Source: Limnanthes douglasii subsp. nivea
Taxonomy: Eukaryota > Streptophyta > Magnoliopsida > Brassicales > Limnanthaceae
DNA: 64,000 bases
Assembly (NCBI GenBank): GCA_036936605.1
Contig: JAUPFV010000001.1
Coordinates: forward strand, 316,774,809 to 316,838,808
Reading direction: 5' to 3'
Numbering within the stretch: position 1 is the first letter of the stretch; the number at the start of each line of letters is the position of its first letter. The position numbers and the translations under genes were made by a program. Of this stretch, positions 34,985-46,742 are shown in pieces. The notes beneath the pieces were generated by a model. It was given only the letters and a program-made list of their open reading frames with translations. It had not been told where the DNA came from and made no database searches.

Positions 34985-35746
34985 AGTTATTACCACATTT
35001 TAATTGATGGTATCCATATCCATCGATTACGTCAAATAATTCTAATTCCTTCATGGTAGAAATATAACAAATATGCCATAGTAAAACATAACACTTACGA
35101 TTTTGTCATAGAGGTTCGCTCCGATATTATTGTCTTGAAGCAAAAATATTTTGATGATTATAATAAATAACGATGAATATGAGATTTAAGGGTTTTCTAA
35201 TAACTTTTGTATTCTAAAAACTCAATCCTCGAAGGAAAACGATTGAAGTCCTAAATGAAACCTACAAGTTGATGTTAGAGAGAGAAAAAAAGTTATGTTA
35301 CTTTTGAAGAAAATGGCAAATTATATTGTAATATTGAAATTAGGGTTAAATATTTATTTTTATACCAAATTATTTTTGTTTAATCATATAAAAGTCTTAA
35401 TCCTTTTACTTAATTATCCAGATATATTTTTATTTTTTTTATTCACTCTTTATTATCTAACTCTTGCAATTAGTTCATGATAGATTCACCTCTATGAGAG
35501 ACCATTATTTTTATTGGGATTCTAAAGCTCAATAATATATTGTTGGATTAAAAGATATTTTTTTTATCTCAGTATGCAACTTTTTTATTATAAAATCATA
35601 AAACAAAACAATAATAGTTAATAAGTATTATTATTATTTGTTCGTCCAATATTTTAATTGATTACTTTAAATAGATTTTATTCTAACAAATCTAAATATT
35701 ATAGTTTACCCATGATGAAACATTCCAATTTAGAGCTTTTCTAAAA
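34985..35746 (-). repeat. Solo LTR of copia family C (copy 2)
   Basis: About 762 bp, alignable with the copy at 10,505-11,287 throughout: 'GGTATCCATA', 'ACACTTACG', 'TTGAAG', 'GGATTGAAG/CGATTGAAG', 'TAATTATCCA', 'TCTTGCAATTAG', 'GATGAAACATTCCAATTTAG'. Unlike copies 1 and 3, no polypurine tract or internal sequence follows its right end, so it looks like a solo LTR. Target duplication not clear. Confidence 0.7.
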
Positions 35747-38009
35747 AAATGCAGATTAAATAGATTTTTCAAAAGATCGTGGAGTTCTATTTTCAGATTT
35801 TTCAAAATTTACAAAATTGTCACTCACAAAAAACCCCTAAAAACTCGTAAAAAACCTCTAAAATCTATGTATTTATGTTTTATGTCATTATTTACTCTTT
35901 GAAGTTTCATAACACAAAATCTAGTAAAACCCAACATTTTACGTCATAAAACTTACTAATTGTTTTTCCTTAAAAAAACTAAAAAACTTAAACTCACAAA
36001 AACTCTATTTTTCCAACTTTGTAAAATTTTAAATTCATAGCCAAAATGAAAGAAAAACTTGTTCATGAACAAAGCACCATAGACTTGGAAAAATTACACA
36101 TCCTATTATCATTCTAATTTTTTATAATGTGATTGAGAAGAATCCAAAACAAACTCGATTCCGCGAAATAGTTCCATCTAGGAAAAAAGATAATATTTTC
36201 CGCCCAAATTATGACGAACACAAAGACCTGACCGTCATGGTTTGGTGGACACAAAGACCTTGACACCATGGTTTTATGGACACGAGGACCTAGTCTCATG
36301 GCCTGGTTACACGCTCATCGTATTTGTCATGACGTTGGCGGACTAATCTGTACCAAATTTGTTTTTATAACATTTAATATGGTTATTTTTGTCGGTTATA
36401 GTAATAGGTGATTTTTTGTGTTAGATTTAATTTATGTGAAAAAAATCCAATCAAACCGATTTAATTCCAAATATGTTTTGATATTTTACATATAAACTAA
36501 ATATTTATATAATTTTTGTGGTCTACTTACGATTCTAATAATTATTAGTCTCTTTAGCAATCAAAACTTTATCTCTCAGAACAAAAGAAAAATATAATGG
36601 GTAGGATTGTACTGGTTCGGAGAGTAAAACTTTCTAATAAAAATCTGGCGTACACATCCGAATAAGAAATTTTGTTTTCTATGCCTAAACAAGTCTGGTT
36701 TAGATATCCACTCACGAGTATCCATTGATAAATTGACATAATATTTTTTCAATAAGTTATTCAATAAAATTAAAAATAAATAAAAAATAATTTTTTATTA
36801 TAATAATAATAATAATATGTACCTAATATACTCTTACATTTAGTAACAAACCTATACTTTTTGTAAAAAAATTACAAAAAATATTTATTATTAACAATTC
36901 ATAGTTGAATATTTAATAAATTATATTTGTTTTTAAAATATATAAATATTAAAAAATTAAACTGTTATAAATATAGAAAGATATTTTTTCAAAATATATC
37001 GTATCTTCTAAGAATTAGAAAATCAATTTCATACTATTGTTAAAAATATCAAATTCGATGTTTAAATATATAATGATAATTTTAAATATATTTTGTTATC
37101 TATTATCAAAAATTATTTGAGAAAAATCACAAACTAATTTTTATACTATAAAATGTCATAAAATAATTAAAAATATCAAATTTAATATTTAAATATCAAT
37201 GGATGTTTTTCAAAATATATTGTATTTAGTAATAATTAATTAATATTTTGATATCTTATATTAGTAATTTTAGCCTAAAATTTTATAAACAATATTTAAT
37301 ATTATTTTATTTTATATAATATTAGTTTTACTCATACATGACGATATTATTTGGTGAATTGAGTTCAGGTTGGGTATGTACAGTTTTTTATTTTATAAAC
37401 CTATAATTTAACCCAAACGTCACCGGTAATAAGTTTTCAAAATCGCACCCGTAGATTTTTTGAATCCCATATTCCATTTGTTGGGTGGAAATGGGTCGAA
37501 TACTCGCAACTTACAAAAAATATGCCATTCTAATCCTAGTGATGGGATTTTGTACATCAAACCATTTCATATATTGGTTTATGCGCTGGGCCTTTTTGGG
37601 CTTATTTACTCATGTTTTATTTCTAAGGTAATACAGAAATAAAATTGAAAAGATACATTGAACTTTTTTTTGTTAGAAAGTTAATCAATTTCATTTACGT
37701 TGACCCATTTTCGATGAATACAAAACAGCCGTGACGACATAACTAAATTTAAAATTTATATTTAATTATTCATGAAATAGATATGTATAATTATGGAGCA
37801 ACAATTCATTATCTGCTGTTGATAATATTGGGTACAAATAGTCGTCTAACGGTAAATTAATGATAAGTACATGTATTACTTTTTACTTCTTTTTACATTA
37901 TATTTTTTAATATATAGTTTTAAAAAATATTTAACAATGTGGTTGATTTTTATTTTTTAAAGATGAACAAAAGTAAATCAATGAAATATATTTTTTAAAT
38001 TTTATTTTA
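35747..38009. other. AT-rich DNA, no gene; short degenerate repeat at 36,214-36,305
   Basis: No coding potential recognised. At 36,214-36,305 three units of about 31-32 bp share 'GGACACAAAGACCTTGACACC...ATGG' form. From about 36,780 to 37,330 the sequence is extremely AT-rich. Confidence 0.5.
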
Positions 38010-38690
38010 GTCGCGAAATTACATATAGTTTGGTTGCGAAAAAAAACATTCGTTTAGTTGCACAAACACATACAAATGTGTGGCAAAAATAAAATAATAA
38101 AATTGCGAAAAATATGACTTTGTTTGCTACATAAATCTGATTATTATGTGAAAAAAAATGTATTTTATGAAAGTAAATATTAATAGAGTGTGAAACAACT
38201 GATTTTTTTACTTGCGAAATATGTGCATGTTTGTGGTGATTTTTTAATAAATAAAAATAAATAAAAACTCAAGTTGCGAAATTACGTCCAATTTGGTTCC
38301 AAAATAACAATTGTTGTTTAGTTGCAAATATATGCGCAAATGTATTTCGAAAATAGAAAAAAATAGATGCGGAAATATGATTTTGGTTGGTAAATAAGTC
38401 TGATTGTGTGAGAAAACAAAATACAAATTTGTTTCACGAAAGTACATGTTAATTGAGTGCGATGGAAGTAACTTTTGCTGTAGTCGCGGAATATGTGCAA
38501 TTTTGTAGTGAATGTTTTAAAAAAACGAAATTGTAAATTTTGTATAATTCGGTTGCGATATAAATTTGGAAAAAGAAAATGTTGTTTTGTTGTAAATTTA
38601 CATGTGATTTGGTTGAAAAAAAGCCAAAAGTTGTTTAGTTGCGATATTAAGAACAATTTGGTTGTGAATTTGATATTGAAAACTAATTAT
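38010..38690. repeat. ~265-bp tandem repeat, about 2.5 copies
   Basis: Copy 1 begins near TCGCGAAATTAC (38,011) and copy 2 near GTTGCGAAATTAC (38,273). 'GCGAAATATGTGCA' at 38,214 corresponds to 'GCGGAATATGTGCA' at 38,486 (spacing 263-272). A partial third copy starts near 38,530. Units are rich in 'TTGCGAAA' and 'TTTAGTTGC' words. No coding frame. Confidence 0.7.
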
Positions 38691-39155
38691 CCTAGCATAT
38701 CATCCATGGATTTCGTTTTGTTGTCTTATATATATATATATAGATTTTGTTTTAAGTTCGGGTTTGAAATATATGAATTTTTAAAGGTTAAAAATAAAAA
38801 ATGGTAAAAACAATTTTAGTCTATGATTGAAAGTTGTATGTGTTGGTGCAATACCGTATTTTTACGAGTATTGCTGGAAGATTTTATGATGCATGTGCTT
38901 TTGGTAAACTTAAAAATTCCAAGTGGTTATCAGTAATTTGATTTCTACCCGGATAATTATCAATAACTTATCCAAAAATCCCTGATGAAAAATACAACAA
39001 GTTATCGATTCCTTAACAAAAGTCATGTATCTTATAAGGGAATCAAAATAAAAAACTATTAAAAGGTAATTTGTAAAAAGTAGGATTTTGTGTTTTAAAA
39101 GTTTACAATAGTTTCAAATAAATTAAACTTTTGAAAATAAGATTTAACAAGATTT
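38691..39155. other. Unassigned DNA
   Basis: No gene or repeat boundary recognised between the 265-bp tandem repeat and the split copia LTR, apart from a (TA)n run near 38,729-38,741. Confidence 0.5.
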
Positions 39156-39500
39156 TGTTAGAACATGTTTATTAAAAGAGGGTATACATATATACTATCC
39201 CAATTTAAAGAATCTAATTTTTTTAAATGTAAAAACAATATTGTTAGACATTTTCCCCGTCCATGATATCTAGGGCATGCAATAAAAGTCTTTATGATTT
39301 TTTGCTTTGAGATTGGTGTAAATAAGGGTTGAACATGTTTTAATAGCTTATGAATTCATATAAAAACAATCTCCGAAAGAGTATGATTGAAGCCATAAAG
39401 TAACCCTCTAAGAATAGTTGAAAATAGAGACATAAATAGAACTCAAAGTTTGAGAAAAATGACATTAATGTTTCAGGTACTGAACCAGGGTTATGATATT
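39156..39500 (-). repeat. Copia C 3' LTR, outer half (copy 3)
   Basis: Starts TGTTAGAAC like copy 1 and follows it to GGGTTATGATATT at 39,500. There element B is inserted. The LTR resumes at 50,110-50,114 with CGACTTTTATATTAAG, matching copy 1 'GATATTTACTTTTATATTAAG' across the empty site. Confidence 0.75.
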
Positions 39501-39815
39501 TGATTAGAAAACAAAACTTCAATTACTACAATGTAAATGAATTAAACCGGTTATGACATATTATATAACCATAGGAGATAATTAAAGCTTTACATTTTAG
39601 TGAAGGATTAATACACAATTAGATCCCTTTTTGTAACCGTTTCAGTTAAAGCTAAGTCTTTGCACCTCTATATAAAGGCCAAGCCTGATCTAATAAAGCT
39701 CTCTGACTTTGGAGATTAACTACTCTTGTTACTGACTTTCTCTCTCTAGAATATATTTATCTCTACATTTTACTTCTCTCAATCTTACATAGTGAAACCA
39801 GATAATTACTCACCA
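39501..39815 (+). repeat. 5' LTR of element B
   Basis: 315 bp, TGATTAGAAA to CTCACCA. TATA box TATATAAAGG at 39,669-39,678. Aligns without gap to the start of the 3' LTR (TGATAAGGAA). The 3' copy has a mutated TATA (TATAGAAAGG). Confidence 0.85.
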
Positions 39816-39817
39816 AA

Positions 39818-39836
39818 TTTGTGACTCCACTAGGGA
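39818..39836 (+). other. Primer binding site of element B
   Basis: TTTGTGACTCCACTAGGGA, 2 nt inside the LTR. Resembles the site of A in spacing and GTGAC/ACTAGGGA form, with one G of TTGG changed to T. Confidence 0.7.
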
Positions 39837-39922
39837 TTGATCAGTAATTAGTACCTATATTACTTGTTTGAACTTGTATCTTATTCTCTTTCGAATATTT
39901 AAAAATAACTTCAAACTTGAAA

Positions 39923-42756
39923 ATGAATCCAAGAGGTGAGAACGATCCATTAGTTCGAGCAGTTGTTGAAACGTTGAAAAAAGATTTGCAAGGGGTTGAT
40001 GATATGCAATAATATCTTTTCTGGTTCAACAAAGTCAGTCGGACACAGAAGTGCGAATGAATCAACTGCTGGACAAAAATACAACTCTAAATGATAAGTA
40101 TGACCAAAGAGAGCAGGAAATTCTATCAGCTAGGCTGAAATCTGAACTAAGACAAGTGGATGATAAAAATGACATTAACGATCAATTTGATCGATCTTGC
40201 ATAACTCGCCAAGTTAGAAGTGAACATAAAAATACGCATTTTTTTACTTTTCGAAAGAGCATCACACTTCACAAAAGGATAAAAAGACAAACAAAGGTAT
40301 GTCACGTCAAGTGACGAAGAGATATAAAGTTCAGGATCAGATTTCAAAAGGTATGGAGGATCTTCGAAAGAAGAAAAAGATCAACTTAAAAAATCTCGAA
40401 AGGAATACAAATCTAGAAGGGAAAGTATACCTCGATTCTTGGGGGAAGCTAATTGGTACTGATGAGTTCGAATTCTGCACGCTCCCCGGATGTGGACAGA
40501 TCGGTCCAAGGCCTCCGGACCAGACAGATCACTTCGAACACTTAGCCCATAGGACTGTTCGAACTATGATAAAAGTACTAAAAAACCTAAACACTACTTG
40601 ACTAAGCTACTTGCTCTCCTACTTAGAGCTCATGGGTCTTTGAACATGACCCGGGTCCATTAAACATGACCCGAAAGCCCATAAGGGCCCAAACATAAGG
40701 GTATAAATACCCAACCACCTGCATTAAGTGTGGGTAATGAGAATTAACTGCAACCAGCCAACTTAATTATCTCTCTACTCTCTACTCTAAATATTAAATA
40801 CCCCCATACTACTATAAAATGCTAAACAAATTACAAGCCTACCCTCAGGCGATAATTATCCACACAAGGTACGAATAAAATACATCGAATCAATACAATG
40901 TTGTATATGATCGAAATTTATACGTTGTGATTAAAACTAGAGATGACAATAAATATGTTCAAGGTGTTGACTAGAGAAATTATATATTCATAACTGAGAT
41001 AAGATCTATCTCTCTTCTGAAGCGCTTGGATATTTCAAAGGTTGAAAAATTCGATGGGACGCAAGACCCTGACATCACATCGAACAGTTCAAAAATTATA
41101 TGATGAATTTTAAGGATGATGACAGGCTAGTGTGTCGAGATTTCTCTCAAACGTTTAAGGGAACAACTTTAAAATGGTACAATAGAATTCTGAGGGAGTC
41201 AATTTCAAATTTTAGATATTTTTATACTACTTCCTGAAGACAATTTGTGGAGAGCAAGGAAATACGAGAAAATTGAGATACAATACTTCAATGCAAGAAT
41301 GCAATGGTAGAAAAACTTCAAGATTACACTAAGCGGTTTGTGAGGAACTGGTAGCAATATGAGCCTTTCGACAAGGATTGTTACCAAGAGATCTGGAAAA
41401 TGAAACAACAAAGAGAAGAGATTTTACTTTTGGAGCATTGATGGTTCAAGTGGAAGACCAAATCAAAGTAGAAGAATCGACCAAAGTTCGAGGAGTAGTT
41501 GGGACTGGTCAAAATAATTTTGGATAGGCGTCAAACAATAAGGGGAAATCTTCAAATTCTTCCCAGCCAACACGTCCGAGGAACAACAACTTACCTCTCC
41601 AAACTGAGGGATATTCAAACCATGCATCAAGGTACAAATTTCATAGAACGAGGCTCAACCAATGGATAAGGCCTGAGTATTGTGACGATCTAATTGAGAG
41701 TGTTGCTACAATTTTTGAGAAAGCTAAGGGGTATGTGAATTTCAAGAAGCCTGCCCTGATAAATAGGCAAAAGGAGGAGCGAAACAACATGTTTTGCAAG
41801 TATCACAACGATAGGACATGATACTATAGACTACATTGTGTTGAAAAATAAAGTACATATTTGATTGAAAATAAGAATTTGTTGGATTATGTGAAAGGGC
41901 AGAGTAGTGCGTCAAAGAACCCTATTGCTTCGACTTCAAAGGTTACAAATCCAAATACATAGGTTTAAAATTTGATAATTTTGGATTCAAAGGTTGATAA
42001 TTTTGATGCACCATCATAATACTTAAATGCATATCCACATTGGTTAATTTTAATGAAAGTAGAGAAACGAGTGAAGCAAGGCTATGTTCGAAGCCTTTGC
42101 GAATATTTTGAGTCCTTAGAAATTTTCGGGGGCGATACCATGACTGGTAATACTGATAGTTCTAGAAAAAGACATGTAGTGAGTTTAGCTACTCAGATAG
42201 TGGGAAAGATGTCTACTCATCTGTATGGTAAGAGAGACATTCCCTTTATTCTTTTTTATGAAGATGATTTCAGAGGTACTGAAAATCACATGAGAATGTT
42301 GTGGTCATTGGAGCAGAGGTTGCTGGCGTTCAAATCCGACGCGTGCTGATAGTCACATGGAATTCTGTGAACGTTATTTTCAAGACAACTTATGATAGAA
42401 TGTGCAGATCTTCTCAGATTTCTCAATGAGAACGTACTATTATTGGTTTTACTGGTGTGACGATGCAAGTAATTGGGGAATTCGAGGGAGAGGTAAATTT
42501 GGGGAAAAGATATTTCCAACAGAAGGTTCATGTGCTTTTCATGGTGGTGGACTGTCCAACAAGCTACAATGCCATTTTTGGAAGATCTTGGCTATCGAGG
42601 ATATATGGAGTTGTGTCAATAGTCCACCAATTCTTTAAGTATGTCATCGGAGATCGAGTGAGAATCGTTCTAAGTGATCAAAAGGCTTCTAGAGAGTGTT
42701 ATGCCACCGTTCTTTGGATTTCAGCATTTAGCAGTGGTGATAAAATTGATGAATAG
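39923..42756 (+). pseudogene. Gag-protease of element B, interrupted by a solo LTR
   Basis: Starts MNPRGENDPL at 39,923, matching the MNP start of A. The N-terminal part reaches 40,454, where a family A solo LTR is inserted. Gag core from about 41,030 (KVEKFDGTQDPD, MMNFKDDDRLVCRDFSQTFKG, LKWYNR). Zinc-knuckle-like CKYHND near 41,797. Protease region 42,053-42,756 keeps FEDDF-like and AIFGRSWLSRIYG sequences. The catalytic DTG is replaced by VTW (near 42,350), and the next residues NSVNVIF confirm the position. Ends at TAG 42,754, placed exactly as in A. Many stops; not expressible. Confidence 0.8.
40460..40867 (+). repeat. Solo LTR of family A nested in element B
   Basis: 408 bp starting TGATGAGTTCGAATTCTGC, alignable with the LTRs of A throughout, including TATAAATA and AGCTACTTGCTCTCC. 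Flanked by GGTAC on both sides (40,455-40,459 and 40,868-40,872), a 5-bp target duplication. Internal sequence is absent, so LTR-LTR recombination removed the element. Its last bases are ACAA rather than CA. Confidence 0.9.
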
Positions 42757-43037
42757 CAACCAAGGGGGTTGACCTTGGACCTCAATGAGGGGGTTGATGA
42801 TCCGAGGGAAACCCCAGGTTTATTGACAGTAAGTGAAGATATAGATGAATATGTTTTTTCTGATGAAAATATACTTGGAATATGAACCTTATTAACCCAA
42901 ATTTTACATCAACAAGTATTACAGTTTTTGTCTCACAATTTGGACGTTTTTATTTCGAAAATAGAGGATGTAATAGTATTTCCAATCTAAGTCATTTACT
43001 ATAGCCTAACAATTAATCTGAAGGTCATCCGGTTATA

Positions 43038-44270
43038 CAAAAAAGACAGGTATTTTCATTTGAGAAAGAAGAAATAATTGTTTCCGAGGTGGATCATTTA
43101 TCAAAGGTCGAACATACAAAGGAGTCGCAGTATCCTTTATGGACGACAAACCCGGTAGTGGTTAAGAAGAAGAATGGGAAATTCAGAAAGCGTCGATTTC
43201 ACAAATTTGAATCGAGCTTGTGCTAAAGACCCATTCCCCGTTCCTCGAATATACCAGTTGATTGATTCCACTCCAGGAAATAAAATTTTGGCCTTTATGG
43301 ATGCTTTTGGGGGGTATACTCAAATTCAGATCGATCCAAAGGATCAAGAGAGTACTACATTTATGATGAATCAAGGCTTGCATTGTTACCGGGTTATTCC
43401 CTTTTGATTAAAGAATGCTGGAGCGACATATCATAGATTGATGAATAAAGCATATGTCTCTCAGATTGAAAGAAACATGGAGCTTTATATCGATGACATG
43501 ATAGTGAAAAACTTAACGGATGATACACATTTGGAAGATTTAGATGAGACTTTTTTGAATTTAAGGATAATTAGACTAAATTTAAGTCCTGAAAAGTGTA
43601 CTTTTGGAGTCGGATCAGGGAAATTTTTGGGTTATGTTATTAGTGAGAAAGGAATTAAATCTGACCCAGAACAATTAAAATCTGTAGTATCAATGAAATC
43701 TCCTCAAACTATTAAATAAGTGCAAATCTTTACAAGAAGGTTAACTACTCTTAACAGATTCATTTTCATATTTTCGGATAAATGTTTTCCTTTCTTTCAT
43801 GCGTTACGAAGACCAAAAAAATTTGAATGGACCTTAGAGTGTGAAGCAATGTTTTCAAGTATCAAAGATTTGTTGACATCACCAGAAATACTATCGAAAC
43901 CTCGAAGTGGAGAGCAACTTTTTTTCTACATTGTGGTACCTGATTTTGCGGTAAGTGCAGTATTGATAAGTGAAAATTTGGGAATTTCGAAGCCATTATA
44001 CTATGTCAGCAAGATTTTGATAGCAGCAGAAAAGAGATACTTGAAGCTTGAAAAATTGGCCTTGGAATTAGTAGTGGCTGGTAGAAACATGCGCTCCTAT
44101 TAGGCCCACACCATTGAGGTTCGAACTTCATTTCCACTAAAAAACTGTTTTACAACGCTCAAATATTTCTGGAAGGATGACTAAGTGGTCAGTTGAATTA
44201 GGAGATTTTGACATCACATTTTCACCTCGAACGACAATCAAGGCCCAAGCCTTGGCAAACTTTTCTTGTT
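43038..44270 (+). pseudogene. Reverse transcriptase and first RNase H of element B
   Basis: Blocks in several frames: FTNLNRACAKDPFPVPRI, FMDAFGGYTQIQIDPKDQE, LHCYRVIPF, then YIDDM at 43,486-43,500 (catalytic YxDD intact), then SGKFLGYVISEKGI. The RNase H region 43,720-44,103 reads YYVSKILIAAEKRYLKLEKLALELV. The end, SVELGDFDI-like, lies near 44,190-44,220. Stops at 43,406, 43,717 and 44,101 and further shifts inactivate it. Confidence 0.85.
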
Positions 44271-44309
44271 GAATTCCATTCAAGCATATTGGATGAAGAG
44301 GTTAACATG

Positions 44310-46040
44310 GATATTTTGCCGACCACTTCGATGTGGATAGTTTGAACTGATAGGGATTCTAGCATTTTAGGATGTAACTTTGGGGTTCAACTGATTGCTC
44401 AATCTGGAGAAACGATGCTTTAATCTATTAAATTTGGCTTTCATATATCGAATACTAAAGCTGAATAAGAAGTTGCGTTGGTTGGTTTGAGTGTTGCAAA
44501 ACTTTGTAGCACAACTTCAGTATGATTAGAAACATATACTCAATTAGTAGCAAATCAAGTGGCTGGTGTTTCCAAAGCTAAAAATGACCATTTAATTATA
44601 TATCTTCGAGAGCTTCAAAATCTAACTCTTCTATTTGATCACATTATGATAGAGCATATAGGCCAAGTAAATAATAAAGTTGCAGATTCTTTCGCAACCG
44701 TTGTATACAAAGAAGAATATCCTTGGATTTTATTATAGGAGAGTCCATCGATTCTAACCCATTCAACGCAATGTGAGCATATTGAGGAGGTATTCGTCAC
44801 TCCAGATACAGTCATAGGAGATTTGAGAACTGATATTTTGAATTTTTTTTATTAGAGGAGCTCTTCCTAAAGATATGAAATTGGCTAAGAAGTTACGAGG
44901 AAAAATATTTGGCTATATAGTGTTAGATTGGATTTTGTACAAAAAATCACTGAGTAGTCCATTATTGCGATGCTTGAGCAAACAGAATCACAAGAGGTTT
45001 TATCAGGATTACATGATGCAGAGGGTTCAACACATTGTGGGTTCAAGGCATTGACTCGTCGAGTTTTGCTGGTAGGGTATTATTGGCATTCGATTATGAA
45101 CGATACAAAAAATCTAGTTCGAAGCTGTGATACTTGTTAACGGTTTGCAAACTCTTTTTATAAACTGGAAGTTCCACTTATGTATATTACCGAAGCCATC
45201 ATGTTTAATAGATGGGGAATAGAATTGGTGGGACCTTTGCTTATGGCTTTTGGAGGACGAAAAATGATTATTCTTGCAGTGGATTATTTTACGAATTGGA
45301 CAGAAGCTGAACCATTGTCTGGAATAAAACCAAGGATGTGATTAAGTTCAATGTAAACATTATTTTTTGTCGTTTTAGAGTACAAAAAATGTACTATAGA
45401 CAATGATCCGCAATTTAATAACAAAGAAATGGCTTTTTTCTGTGCTTCGAAAGAGATAAAACAATATTTTTCCACACCCTTTTATCCCCAAGAAAATGGT
45501 CAAGTAGAGGTGATAAACAAATCTATTTTAGAAGGTTTGAATAAGAATTTGACAGGGGTTGTAGGAAAATAGCCTAATTATTTGCAGGAAGTGTTATGGG
45601 CTTATCGAACAACCCGTATGGAAGCTACTAAAGAAACTCATTTTGCCTTAGCGTATGGGATGGATGCTATTAGTCCTACAGAATCTAAATTTTCTTCATT
45701 TAGAATAACTTAATACTTTGAAGATCTGAATGACGAGGCTAAAAGATCAAGTTTGGATTCGATTGAAGAAAAAAGAGTTAGAGCTCACCTGAATTTGATT
45801 CATTATCAAACTCTTATGAGGCGTAGATATAATTCAAGGGTTAAAAGGAGGTATCTCAAGGTGGGTGACAAAGTTTTAAGGAAGGTATTTCTATATATTA
45901 AGGAAACGAGCCTCGGTAAGGATGCTTATATGGTTGTGGAAAAAATAAAGTCAGGTTTTTATTGCCTTTGTGCTGATCAGGTGAGGACGCTTCAACATCC
46001 TTAGAAGATACAACATCTAAAATTGTATTGGGAGTAACTG
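44310..46040 (+). pseudogene. Second RNase H and integrase of element B
   Basis: Second RNase H traces: SILGCNFGV near 44,360, IEHIGQVNNKVADSFATV near 44,650-44,705. Integrase: HDAEGSTHCGF near 45,015, RWGIELVGPL near 45,210, TIDNDPQFNNKEM near 45,395-45,430 (usual form TDNGPQFDN), ENGQVEVINKSILEGLNKNL near 45,494-45,550, and a C-terminal 83-codon frame 45,753-46,004 (DSIEEKRVRAHL, KVLRKVFLYIKE). Gypsy type without chromodomain; stops throughout. Confidence 0.82.
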
Positions 46041-46078
46041 TGTTGTATTTTGAATTTTTTTTATTTGACTAATTAACA

Positions 46079-46150
46079 CACTCCTTCCTACCTTGTTGGC
46101 CCAAGAGGTTTTAATGAGGTTCTATGTAAATATTCAAAGCTATCAATAAA
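46079..46150 (+). promoter_or_regulatory. Conserved 3' box and AATAAA (element B)
   Basis: CTCCTTCCTACCTTGTTGGC and CCAAGAGGTTTTAATGAGG (46,081-46,119), then AATAAA at 46,145-46,150. Same order as in A. CTTG/CAAG and CCT/AGG can pair around TTGGCC. Confidence 0.65.
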
Positions 46151-46290
46151 AATGCATTTTTTTGCCAACAGTTGTTTACAAGCGTTTGTTTAAACTATTT
46201 TGGTAACTAGTCAAAGACTGATCATCTTTGAGGTTGACCAAGAGTTGAAATATTCTGAAGTGTTAAGTACACTTTTCGAAGAAACAACCA

Positions 46291-46525
46291 TATTCGAAAT
46301 GCTACGTTCTCTAAACGCCATATTATATTCGAAGTGCTACATTCTCTAAACGCACTATAATACTCGAAATGCTACATTTTCTAAACGCGCTATTATATTC
46401 GAAGTGCTACGTTCTCTAAATGCACTATAATATTCGAAGTGTTACGCGTTCTAAACGCACTATTATATTTGAAGTGTGAGATTATCTAAACGTACTATAA
46501 TCTTCGAGGTTCCATGTACAACATT
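46291..46525. repeat. 35-bp minisatellite with 70-bp alternation (element B)
   Basis: Seven units at an exact 35-bp spacing (TTCGAA or equivalent at 46,295, 46,330, 46,365, 46,400, 46,435, 46,470, 46,505). Consensus is 'TTCGAAGTGCTACRTTCTCT' followed by 'AAACGCACTATWATA'. The W alternates T and A between neighbours, giving a 70-bp higher-order unit. Sits between the integrase 3' end and the antisense gene 3' end. Confidence 0.9.
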
Positions 46526-46742
46526 ATCCAAAATGTCACATTATATAAGTAATTTTTTTTATATTTAAGGTGTTAGTATTCTGTAAATACACCAATCAAG
46601 TTAAACGAGTATTTCTACTTCGATTTTTTTTGTAAGGTTTATAATATAAGTAATATTTCGAGCCAAACATGACTTATGAAAATAAATCATAAACGAATAC
46701 TTTCTACATTCAATTCGGTGAGATCAAAAACAAAATATTACA

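Noticed and set aside
46291..46525. Regular 35-bp repeats resembling a CRISPR array
   Set aside because: Units are contiguous without unique spacers, in a plant retrotransposon; it is a minisatellite.
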